Positions 15,207 to 22,182 of a DNA stretch of 64,000 nucleotides are shown here, in pieces. Origin of the DNA: Thermomonas fusca DSM 15424 (GTDB lineage: Bacteria > Pseudomonadota > Gammaproteobacteria > Xanthomonadales > Xanthomonadaceae); contig NZ_AUIV01000002.1 in the NCBI RefSeq assembly GCF_000423885.1, positions 1 to 64,000 of the forward strand, written 5' to 3'. The translations under genes and the position numbers were made by a program. How positions within the stretch are numbered: the stretch's first letter is position 1; the number at the start of each line of letters is the position of its first letter. The notes beneath the pieces are model-generated. The model was not told the DNA's origin. It did no database searches and saw only the letters and a program-made list of their open reading frames with translations.

Positions 15207-15557
15207 TCAAACGACGACCCGCCCAGCCAGGCGCGCATCGCGCGCATAGGCGCTCAAGCGCTTCTCGGCGCCGAACGACAGGTCACGCTCAATCGGCAGG
15301 CCCAGCCCACCGCGCACAGTCGCCAACTCGCCCAGGCTGACCCAGCCAAGTTCCTGCATCCCCAAGCCCAGGTCGCATAAGCCGAAGGCGTGATCGTGGT
15401 CGTCGGGATCAATCTCGGTCAGCAGCCAGGTCGCGCCGGCGTCCGGCGTGAAAAGCTTGACTACGGGCTCCGGATCGAAGTCCGGGTTTTGCAAGGATTC
15501 GCGGCCATTGGCCAGCAGCATCACGCGCTGCTCATCGGTGATGAGTGCGTTGTTCAT
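15207..15557 (-). CDS. DUF2958 protein (second copy)
   Basis: A 116-residue protein paralogous to the one at 6424-6774. The shared blocks are ITDEQRVMLLANGRE, PVVKLFTPDAGATWLLTEIDPDDHDHAFGLCDLGLG and VSLGELATV. Family function is unknown. The start at 15557 is well supported (GGAG eight bases upstream). Its leader contains the repeat at 15581-15725, which is also found in front of radC. Two diverged copies in one element point to fusion of backbone modules or to separate roles. Confidence 0.8.
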   Translation of the reverse strand: MNNALITDEQRVMLLANGRESLQNPDFDPEPVVKLFTPDAGATWLLTEIDPDDHDHAFGLCDLGLGMQELGWVSLGELATVRGGLGLPIERDLSFGAEKRLSAYARDARLAGRVVV

Positions 15558-15580
15558 GGTGAACTCCTGAAGATTGCCGG

Positions 15581-15725
15581 GCGGAATTGCCCGTCACCTC
15601 CGGGTCACGGCGCAGCGCAAGCGGTCAGGGGTCGAAGACGGCCGGAGGCCGCCAGCGTGCTTGCACGCGCAGCCCTTGACGGCGAGAACGCCGTGGCACG
15701 ATGAAGGGAACAGCAAGACCGCCCC
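15581..15725. repeat. Leader repeat family R3, copy 1 (before second DUF2958 gene)
   Basis: About 145 bases that match 16367-16510, at a constant offset of 785 bases over the right-hand half. Shared blocks are GCGGAATTGCC, CACGGCGCAGCGCAAGC, GGGTCGAAGACGGC, AGCCCTTGACGGCGAGAACG and GAAGGGAACAGCAAGACCGC. The sequence ACGGCG-agaa-CGCCGT is a perfect inverted repeat kept in both copies. Each copy is the 5' leader of a minus-strand gene. Confidence 0.8.
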
Positions 15726-15838
15726 ACCCCACCACCCACGCAGACCTGCCTTCGGCAAGTGCGCAGCACGCGCAGGCCCGCGAGGGCCGGAGTTGCACCG
15801 CTGGGCGGAGCAAAAAAAGGGGGCCGAAGCCCCCGTGG

Positions 15839-16345
15839 TCAGAGCAGGCCACATTCGGCGAATGACGTAGTGACTGCGCCACCCACGACGATGTGATCCA
15901 GCGTGCGCACGTCCACCAGCGCCAGGGCCTCCTTGAGGCGCTGGGTCAGTACCCTGTCGGCCTGGCTCGGCTCGGGACTCCCGCTCGGATGATTGTGCGA
16001 AAAGACCACCGCTGCCGCGTTGAGCCGCAGGGCCTCCTTCACCACCTCGCGCGGATACACCGATGCCTGGTCGATGGTGCCGCGGAACAGTTCCACATAC
16101 TCGATCAGCCGATGCTGGCTGTCGAGGAACAGCGCCGCGAAGACTTCGTGCCCGAAGCTGGCCAGCTTGGTGCGCAGGTAGTCCTTGACCAGCGCCGGCG
16201 AAGTGAACAGCGTTCCGCGTGGGTTCTTCAGATCGATGACCTGGCGTGCCGCCGCCAGAATCTGGTCCGCCGACGCCTGCAGGTAACGGCCCTGCGCGTC
16301 ACGCACCAGCAGCGAAGAATCGAGAGACAGAGAAAGTTGCGACAT
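15839..16345 (-). CDS. radC: RadC-family JAB/MPN domain protein
   Basis: A 168-residue RadC-like protein. The MPN(+)/JAMM metal-binding motif is intact: the upstream glutamate region with LFRGTIDQASVYPREVV, then SHNHPSGSPEPSQAD (HxH...D). This group is abundant in integrative elements, and despite the name its role is not established DNA repair; an anti-restriction or peptidase function has been proposed for element-borne copies. Compared with chromosomal RadC (about 225 residues) it lacks the N-terminal helix-hairpin-helix part, which is normal for mobile-element copies. The start is at 16345, with a long repeated leader upstream. Confidence 0.85.
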   Translation of the reverse strand: MSQLSLSLDSSLLVRDAQGRYLQASADQILAAARQVIDLKNPRGTLFTSPALVKDYLRTKLASFGHEVFAALFLDSQHRLIEYVELFRGTIDQASVYPREVVKEALRLNAAAVVFSHNHPSGSPEPSQADRVLTQRLKEALALVDVRTLDHIVVGGAVTTSFAECGLL

Positions 16346-16366
16346 GATCGTGCTCCGGTTGCTCAG

Positions 16367-16510
16367 GCGGAATTGCCTGGAACCGGCCGCAACACGGCGC
16401 AGCGCAAGCCGTCACAGGGTCGAAGACGGCTACGGCCGCAAGCGCCAAAGGCGCGCAGCCCTTGACGGCGAGAACGCCGTGATACGGTGAAGGGAACAGC
16501 AAGACCGCCC
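16367..16510. repeat. Leader repeat family R3, copy 2 (before radC)
   Basis: Second copy of the leader repeat at 15581-15725, in the same orientation, directly upstream of radC. The 3' half is nearly identical and the middle, around the variable stem, differs. Confidence 0.8.
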
Positions 16511-16533
16511 TCCCCGCCCACGCTGACTGACTG

Positions 16534-16635
16534 GGCAAGCGGAGCGCGCAGGCCTGACCAGGCCGGAGGCGTCAGCGATGGACGCCCGTAGGGGCGAGAT
16601 GCCAAGAGCGGCTCGATGCGAAGTACGACAGCGCG
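16534..16635. repeat. Intergenic repeat family R2, copy 2
   Basis: Second copy of the segment at 14481-14610, with a shorter middle hairpin. It marks the last recognisable backbone sequence before the TIR-SLOG operon. Confidence 0.6.
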
Positions 16636-16741
16636 TCCCGTTCGGGGACGCCCTGAAATCGGGTATCTTTAGAGCCAACAGATTCCCGAATTGGGTCTCG
16701 CCCGGTCTGATAGTCAGAACACCGCAATTGCGAGGAAAGGC

Positions 16742-17884
16742 ATGCCAGCGCTATATCAACTTGCCCTGCTCGGCACCCCAACGGCAGCTCAAATTTCCGA
16801 ACTTGAGGAAGTTGTCGGAAAGGCTGTCGGCATGTTCAATTTGCGGTTGGGGCATGAGATTGGATGGGAGGTTTGTCCCGATGAATTCAATCCAGACCAA
16901 CAGCGATCGTCTGCGGCGGCATTTTTCGGAGGTCATGAGCCTCCCCTTGCGAATGTGGCAAGGCTCCTGGCGCGAGGCATCCCGCTGCTCCCAGTCGCCT
17001 CTGACATCAATCGAGTCGGCGCAGAAATCCCCGCCTTGCTGCAACCGCTCAACTGCTTGGCATACACCGCTGGCGGGGCGCAACGTGTCGCAACTGCTTT
17101 GCTGGAATGTGCAGGGCTCCTTCCTCGACAGCGCCGGGTGTTCGTAAGCTATCGGCGGGGCGAGGCTAGGGAAGCTGCCTTGCAGTTGTTCGATGCGCTG
17201 TCTGCTCGGCTATTCGATGTGTTTCTCGATACACATGGCATTCCACCTGCTGAAGATTTTCAGACCATGCTATGGCATCGGCTTTGTGACTCGGATGTCC
17301 TGCTGATGCTCGACACCCCAGGATACTTTGAAAGCCGTTGGACGAGTGCGGAATTCGGCCGCGCTCTGGCCAAAGGCATCAGCGTCTTGCGGGTGGGGTG
17401 GCCGGATACAACGCCTTCTGCGCGTACGGCGACGGCCAGTCGGGCGGAACTGCTACCCGAAGAAGTCGATCCGGCGACCGGACGCATCGCAGACGGCGCG
17501 GTGGATCGCATCTGTCTTCAGTTGGAGGAAGTTCGCAGCCAGAGCCATGCGGTTCGCTCTGTCAATCTCGTGAGCAATCTGCGCAACGCTATTCAAACAA
17601 TCGGCGGCCAAGTTGTCGGAGTGGGCGCCAACAGAGCTGTTTATGTCCAACTGCCGGATGGGCGGAATGTAGTTGTTTATCCAACAGTCGGAGTTCCCAC
17701 GTCAACTACATTGCACGATGCGTCTACGAATTCACCGGAACAATCCGTTGCCGTTGTCTACGATCACGTAGGCCTGCATCCTAGGTGGCTGGGCCATCTG
17801 GACTGGCTGGGTCAGCACATTCACTCCGCCAGGTGGGTTAAAGCCAGCGAGGCGGGTTGGCAATTCGCTGACTGGGCGGCGTAG
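16742..17884 (+). CDS. Three-part TIR-domain protein
   Basis: A 380-residue soluble protein. The central TIR domain (about residues 131-225) begins RRVFVSYRRGEAREAALQL, contains FDVFLDTHGIPPAEDFQ and SDVLLMLDTPGYFESRW, and has TSAEFGRAL with Glu204 as the probable catalytic glutamate for NAD+ cleavage. Before it lies an N-terminal domain (1-130) with an alternating strand-helix pattern (ALYQLALLGTP, LLARGIPLLPVASDINRVGAEIPALL) that resembles a sensor or SLOG/TIR-like fold but is not identified. After it is an uncharacterised C-terminal region (about 270-380). The ATG at 16742 has GAGGAAAGG upstream. The SLOG gene follows after two bases, so the pair is surely co-translated. Confidence 0.75.
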   Translation: MPALYQLALLGTPTAAQISELEEVVGKAVGMFNLRLGHEIGWEVCPDEFNPDQQRSSAAAFFGGHEPPLANVARLLARGIPLLPVASDINRVGAEIPALLQPLNCLAYTAGGAQRVATALLECAGLLPRQRRVFVSYRRGEAREAALQLFDALSARLFDVFLDTHGIPPAEDFQTMLWHRLCDSDVLLMLDTPGYFESRWTSAEFGRALAKGISVLRVGWPDTTPSARTATASRAELLPEEVDPATGRIADGAVDRICLQLEEVRSQSHAVRSVNLVSNLRNAIQTIGGQVVGVGANRAVYVQLPDGRNVVVYPTVGVPTSTTLHDASTNSPEQSVAVVYDHVGLHPRWLGHLDWLGQHIHSARWVKASEAGWQFADWAA

Positions 17885-17886
17885 CC

Positions 17887-18474
17887 ATGAGCGCAATATT
17901 CCTCTCGGCCAGCGTGCCACTTGTTGGACGTGGCACCTACCACGAAACTGCCAATCCATTTCTCATCCAATGTGCGGTGAGAGAACTGGTCATAGCAGTC
18001 ATTCGCCAGCACAAGATCGTCTGGGGTGGGCATCCTGCGATTACCCCGATGATTTGGAGCATATGTGAAGACTTGGGCGTCGATTACTCGCAGTCTGTCG
18101 TCTTGTATCAGAGCACGTTCTTTGCAGATGTGTTCCCTGAAGAGAACAAGCATTTCCAGAATGTAGTTTTCACTGACGCTGTCCCCAATGACAAGGCGGC
18201 GAGCTTGCTTGTCATGCGTGAAAAGATGCTCTCGCGTGCGGACCTAAGCGCTGCTGTGTTTATTGGTGGAATGGATGGGGTAGAAACCGAGCATGAGCTT
18301 TTCAGGCGATTCCATCCTGCAGCCAAGGTGCTCCCGGTGTCCTCGCCGGGCGGAGCGGCGTTGAATCTAGCCAAGGACCATGGCTATTTCACCGGTGAAG
18401 CGCTCGTTGATGTGGACTTCGCTCAGCTCTTCCATACGCACCTGGCGGTGCCCTTGGCTGGCAAACCAAGTTAA
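17887..18474 (+). CDS. Stand-alone SLOG-superfamily protein
   Basis: A 195-residue Rossmann-like protein of the SLOG superfamily (related to LOG, DprA and the nucleotide-sensing half of type I ThsA). Motifs are the N-terminal strand AIFLSASVP, the phosphate-binding loop KIVWGGHPAITPMI, and FIGGMDGVETEHELFRRFHP followed by LPVSSPGGAAL. SLOG domains bind or cleave nucleotide-derived ligands. Its position two bases after a TIR gene suggests that it senses the TIR product. Unlike type I ThsA, no SIR2 domain is attached or encoded nearby, so the downstream effector is not obvious. Confidence 0.7.
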   Translation: MSAIFLSASVPLVGRGTYHETANPFLIQCAVRELVIAVIRQHKIVWGGHPAITPMIWSICEDLGVDYSQSVVLYQSTFFADVFPEENKHFQNVVFTDAVPNDKAASLLVMREKMLSRADLSAAVFIGGMDGVETEHELFRRFHPAAKVLPVSSPGGAALNLAKDHGYFTGEALVDVDFAQLFHTHLAVPLAGKPS

Positions 18475-18520
18475 TTCATTTCTCGGCGCTGGCCTCTAGA
18501 ACATCAACCGAGGATTGTTC

Positions 18521-19006
18521 ATGCCACGGAAAGTCTTCTACAGCTTTCACTATCAGCGCGACAGTTGGCGCGCCTCCAAGATACGCAATATTGGCGTTGT
18601 AGAGGGCAACCCGTCAGCGACCGATAACAAATGGGAAGAGGTGAAGCGAGGCGGAGACGCCGCGATCAAGCGCTGGATCGACGACCAATTGCAAGGGCGG
18701 ACTTGCACCATTGTTTTGATTGGCACGGAAACGGCAAATCGCCCCTGGATTCGATATGAGATCGAGCAATCATGGAACAGCGGAAAGGGGCTCTTGGGGA
18801 TACGTATCCACAAACTGCTGGACCACAACCAGCAACCATCGGTGGCGGGGGAAAATCCATTCGATTCATTTACCTTGAATGACGGTAGAAAACTATCCAC
18901 CGTCGCCCGCGTCTACGATCCGCCAGGGACCAGCAGTAGCGCGGTCTACACCTCTATCAGCGACAACTTGTCGAACTGGATCGAAGCAGCGATCGCCGCG
19001 CGCTAG
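18521..19006 (+). CDS. ThsB-like TIR protein (MTH538/DUF1863 class)
   Basis: A 161-residue stand-alone TIR-like protein. It starts MPRKVFYSFHYQRDSWRASK, typical of the MTH538/DUF1863 class, continues with IKRWIDDQLQGRTCTIVLIGTETANRPWIRYEIEQSWNSG, where Glu80 is the likely catalytic residue, and has the GLLGIRIHKL strand. The ATG at 18521 has GAGGA six bases upstream. It is the third gene of the rightward operon (47 bases after the SLOG gene), so this locus encodes two different TIR proteins and one SLOG protein. It could be the phage-sensing TIR, with the larger TIR as effector, or the reverse. Confidence 0.75.
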   Translation: MPRKVFYSFHYQRDSWRASKIRNIGVVEGNPSATDNKWEEVKRGGDAAIKRWIDDQLQGRTCTIVLIGTETANRPWIRYEIEQSWNSGKGLLGIRIHKLLDHNQQPSVAGENPFDSFTLNDGRKLSTVARVYDPPGTSSSAVYTSISDNLSNWIEAAIAAR

Positions 19007-19009
19007 AAG

Positions 19010-19684
19010 TCAGAGCACTTCGTCAAACAACGATCCGGTACTCATGGGGTACCCATAGAGTTCCGAGATTTGCGACTGGAATTGTGTCTGTCCACCGTAG
19101 CTGGGGTGCCTCACGCAAATCACCGGCACAGCATCTGTGATGCGATGAGCTGCAGCGGCGGCATCGTTGCCGATGGCGACGATGCGAGAAGGCTTCAGCA
19201 GGACAATGAGTTGCTGGAGCAGTTCTTCGCCTGCTCGCCTTTCTTGCGCGTTGTGCTGGCGGTTAGTAAACGGATCTCCGGATTCATGCGGATGAAGGGG
19301 AAAGACGTTCCAAAGGAAGATGCGAGCATCAATGTGTTCCAGCATGCCCCATATGACCGCCGCAGTTCGCTCGGCTACAGCGCTTCCTATCGTGGGCCGC
19401 TCTGCGACCAGATCGAGATTCCAGCGCTTAGCGTGCTGGCCCATGTGCACGTCATCAGTCAGGGCTAAACCAGTACGGCGCCCTCCGCGATATCCGAGAT
19501 CCCTTCCGATCCAGATGGCATCTACAGACTCCTCGGTTGCACGACGCAGCATGGCGGAGAGTGCTGCAGCGCGGCGCCGTGGCGCATCGCGCCGATCATG
19601 GACTTCACATCGATCCGAATACGGATTGAAGCAGTCTTCGAATTGCAGCGAAGCAACTGCCTCAACGAATGGATGGATCTTCAT
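19010..19684 (-). CDS. Uracil-DNA glycosylase superfamily protein
   Basis: A 224-residue protein with the layout of the uracil-DNA glycosylase superfamily. The first motif is AIWIGRDLGYRGGRRTGLALT (about residues 57-76; the water-activating site), the middle has FLWNVFPLHPHESGDPFTNRQHN (123-145), then IVAIGNDAAAAAH, and the leucine-loop-type motif VRHPSYGG (191-198). It is the last gene of a leftward operon and overlaps the MazG gene as ATGA. In an operon with Nmad2 and MazG it may remove unusual bases from phage DNA, or act on modified DNA as a sensor or nuclease step. Only three bases separate its stop from the opposing TIR gene. Confidence 0.7.
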   Translation of the reverse strand: MKIHPFVEAVASLQFEDCFNPYSDRCEVHDRRDAPRRRAAALSAMLRRATEESVDAIWIGRDLGYRGGRRTGLALTDDVHMGQHAKRWNLDLVAERPTIGSAVAERTAAVIWGMLEHIDARIFLWNVFPLHPHESGDPFTNRQHNAQERRAGEELLQQLIVLLKPSRIVAIGNDAAAAAHRITDAVPVICVRHPSYGGQTQFQSQISELYGYPMSTGSLFDEVL

Positions 19685-20817
19685 TTTTCGGACTCAAGTG
19701 ACATGTATTTGATGGTGCGTTGTTCTCGGTTTCCAATGATCCAGCCGCCTTGATTTGCCTTGAGCTGTCGGAAAACAGCATACCCTTCCAGGATAGCTTT
19801 TTCCCAGAGCTTCAGCGGGCATTTCTCTACTTCATAACCGCTCACAAACTCGCCGATGGTTTTGAGAATTCCGAGTGAGACTTTCTCCTGATTCTCGAAG
19901 AAATTCAGTTCTTTGGCTCTTGAAAAAATCCAGGCAGCAACTCCTTCCTCAACGACGATGGCTCGGCCACTGTCCTGCTCTTCATCGAATTTCGGATTGC
20001 TCTTCCGCTTGTGCCTGATCAATGCCCGCATCACGGGCGACCAGTGAAGGATCGCCGCGTTAGCAAAATGGAAAACGTCATGGAACCGGTAGCCATCGCG
20101 GTCGGCAATGTTGTCAGTCAAAGGGTCTCCAATGAACACTCCATTCCATTGGAGATAGCTTTTGCCACTACCTCGTTGGTTGACGCGGATTCTGAATTCT
20201 CTGGGCAACTGTTCCTCGATTCCAAATTTACTATCGAAATCAAGGTCAAGCAGATCATCTGCTTGTGGCTCCAAGAACGCACCGCGAGCTTTACGAAGGT
20301 TGGAGCGAGCCACTTCCGAAAATGCTAGCTCGGCCGCATGGATTGCATCCAAGTAAGCCCGTGCGAACGCGACCAATTCAGTGCGCGCAGGGGTACTTCC
20401 CAATAGCGCTGCGGCTGACTGCCCCAAACGTACAAGAGTAGTGTCTAACGATGCAGGCGCAGCAATAGGCACTGCGATATAGGCCATTGCACCTTCGGCG
20501 ATATCACTTGCAGCACCAACATTCTTGAAATTTCCGTGATTGGCCGCTTCCCCGAAGATCTCATCGAGAGGAACATTCAAGCGCCTGCAGATTGCAGCCA
20601 GGTACCAAAGGGTGTCGCCAAATTCTTCTTCCGCAGCTTTCTTAAAGCCAGGGTATGCCGATTTGTCACGAACATGTTTTTTAACCGTGGCCATTATTCC
20701 GCCAACTTCTCCGTACAGTCCTTGGAGAACCGGATTGAAGTCGCTCGGATTGAGCACGTCCGTGGCTGCAATTTCTGCAGCGTAATCCGAAAGCAAGAGG
20801 GAGCCTTCCTTTTTCAT
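19681..20817 (-). CDS. MazG-like NTP pyrophosphohydrolase with extra C-terminal domain
   Basis: A 378-residue protein. Residues about 30-90 form a MazG domain: GLYGEVGGIMATVKKH then KKAAEEEFGDTLWYLAAICR. MazG enzymes normally carry ExxE and ExxD metal motifs; here ExxD is intact (Glu65-Asp68) but the first reads EVGG, so the second acidic ligand (position 40) is glycine. The long C-terminal part (about 160-378) is helical, with DGYRFHDVFHFANAAILHW and EEGVAAWIFSRAKEL, and resembles the MazG C-terminal extension found in conflict-system proteins. It could remove modified or alarmone nucleotides, or deplete NTPs when activated. It overlaps the UDG gene and starts three bases after Nmad2. Confidence 0.7.
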   Translation of the reverse strand: MKKEGSLLLSDYAAEIAATDVLNPSDFNPVLQGLYGEVGGIMATVKKHVRDKSAYPGFKKAAEEEFGDTLWYLAAICRRLNVPLDEIFGEAANHGNFKNVGAASDIAEGAMAYIAVPIAAPASLDTTLVRLGQSAAALLGSTPARTELVAFARAYLDAIHAAELAFSEVARSNLRKARGAFLEPQADDLLDLDFDSKFGIEEQLPREFRIRVNQRGSGKSYLQWNGVFIGDPLTDNIADRDGYRFHDVFHFANAAILHWSPVMRALIRHKRKSNPKFDEEQDSGRAIVVEEGVAAWIFSRAKELNFFENQEKVSLGILKTIGEFVSGYEVEKCPLKLWEKAILEGYAVFRQLKANQGGWIIGNREQRTIKYMSLESEK

Positions 20818-20820
20818 CGG

Positions 20821-21447
20821 TCACCTGCGAAGCGTCAGCCATTCAAAGGGGGCGCCTTGGTAGCCGCTCACGGCCAAGCTGCGTATCCAATGCTCAAGAT
20901 TCGCGACCAATTGCGCATCGTCAAAGGTGGTGAGACCTATTCCAGTTTTACATAGAGGACGTCCCTGCTGATCATGCAACTCATTGGGAAACTCAGGCCC
21001 CTCCCCCCCAAAATATACGAAATCGTTGCTGATTAAAACCCTGTTGACGCCCGTATCACGAGCAACGTGATCAGGGTTCAGAGAGCCATCAGGGCGGGAG
21101 TGGAACGAATCGCGCTGTTGCCAAGCAGCCCCAGCCGCAACTCTGAAATAAATGTTGTCCCCGCAACTTTGCTTCCGACTGCCATTGCGGTACGGCTTCT
21201 TGGATTCAAAACGCGGGTCTCGGCCGTACTCGTCAAATGTCATTGCCTCGGTGACCCGCATCGCATAGACCAGGTGCCCACCGCGTCGAACACTTTGATC
21301 ATTGCTTCCGCTGCCAACCACCCAATCACCAATGTTGGCGCTTCTTCGGATGCTGGGTTTGCAAGTCGCGAGCGTGCAGTAGCTGTAAAAGGGGTTGGGC
21401 GCAAAACCACTGTCGTACCGCACGACATAGGAGTGAATACGTGCCAT
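20821..21447 (-). CDS. Nucleotide modification associated domain 2 (Nmad2) protein
   Basis: A 208-residue protein of the Nmad2 type, predicted by comparative genomics to act in synthesis or recognition of modified bases. Blocks visible are MARIHSYVVRYDSGFAPNPF, YCTLATCKPSIRRSANIGDWVVGSGS, LVYAMRVTEAMTFDEYGRD and FVYFGGEGP, which suggest a PUA/ASCH-like beta-barrel able to bind an unusual base. The start overlaps the TIR stop by one base (TGATG) and the stop is three bases before the MazG gene, so it is the second gene of a four-gene operon. No such gene occurs in the other TIR modules of this window. Confidence 0.7.
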   Translation of the reverse strand: MARIHSYVVRYDSGFAPNPFYSYCTLATCKPSIRRSANIGDWVVGSGSNDQSVRRGGHLVYAMRVTEAMTFDEYGRDPRFESKKPYRNGSRKQSCGDNIYFRVAAGAAWQQRDSFHSRPDGSLNPDHVARDTGVNRVLISNDFVYFGGEGPEFPNELHDQQGRPLCKTGIGLTTFDDAQLVANLEHWIRSLAVSGYQGAPFEWLTLRR

Positions 21448-21914
21448 CAGCAGGGATGCCGCTTGAGTGGAACCGGGTCGCAGGCACCGCCGTCAGGCTT
21501 TTCCCACGAATCCTTTCCGTTGATCGCGTCGATGATTGAATCACCGTTCCACCCAACCAGTGCGTCCGCATGTTCTTTCAGCGCATCCGGCAGGTCGCAT
21601 TCCTTTTCGCCATGCTCCCAAACACCAACAATGCGCTTGCCCTGTTTGGCCGCGTATTCGATTTCCCAGTTCACCCAATCGCTGTTCTTGGTTTGGGGTG
21701 AGACATAGCAAATGAACACCCCAGCCCAATTGATGGCAGGCGCAAGGATCTGCGTCTTGATGTAGTGCTCATCAGTGGCATTGTTGAACTTTCCTGTGTG
21801 GATGGAGGAATCCCGGACTTCCACCCCCTTCGGCGCCAACAAATCCTTGAGCTTCTGGAGCCCATGATCGTCCTTATGGACATGGCTGATGAATACGTTC
21901 CTTTTGTCTGCCAC
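21447..21914 (-). CDS. ThsB-like TIR protein heading the Nmad2-MazG-UDG operon
   Basis: A 155-residue TIR-like protein. It starts with GTG at 21914, preceded by a strong GGAGGTGA, and reads MADKRNVFISHVHKDDHGLQKLKDLL, with the FISHVHKDD motif of the MTH538/DUF1863 class. Then come WAGVFICYVSPQTKNSDWVNWEIEYAAKQGKRIVGVW with Glu84 as the likely catalytic residue, and an acidic tail. It has no extra domain. As first gene of the operon it probably provides an NAD-derived signal, or is itself an NADase effector, acting with the three base/nucleotide-handling proteins that follow. Confidence 0.75.
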   Translation of the reverse strand: MADKRNVFISHVHKDDHGLQKLKDLLAPKGVEVRDSSIHTGKFNNATDEHYIKTQILAPAINWAGVFICYVSPQTKNSDWVNWEIEYAAKQGKRIVGVWEHGEKECDLPDALKEHADALVGWNGDSIIDAINGKDSWEKPDGGACDPVPLKRHPC

Positions 21915-22182
21915 CTGTCACCTCCATGGTTTCGCATGTTTTGATGGATCGTAACCGGGTTTACCGCCGGCGTGGTAGGGGCTCCTGGCCAGCTTGAGGT
22001 CGAACTGCTGCCGGACGGGCCGAGAGTCAAAATCCATCGCTTTGGGCGAGGCGAAGCGCGCTGGTTGGGACATGACGCTTAACCGAGTGCGCACGAAGCC
22101 GTAGACCTCCTATGCCCTCCTACGCCACAACAGGTTGTGCCGATAGGTACTGAAATTCACCATATCGCCATGCAGCGTATTC

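Larger units (their letters stand above)
16346..16741. other. Divergent intergenic region between radC and the TIR-SLOG operon
   Basis: Some 396 bases without a gene. From left to right: the radC leader with repeat R3 (16367-16510), repeat R2 (16534-16635), and a small hairpin GCGTCCC/GGGACGC (16633-16651). The final 80 bases change to lower GC and must hold the promoter of the rightward TIR operon. The boundary at about 16655 is where backbone sequence gives way to cargo. Confidence 0.5.

Noticed and set aside
16742..18474. Type I Thoeris
   Set aside because: There is no SIR2 domain, and the SLOG protein is separate, so the locus does not meet the definition.
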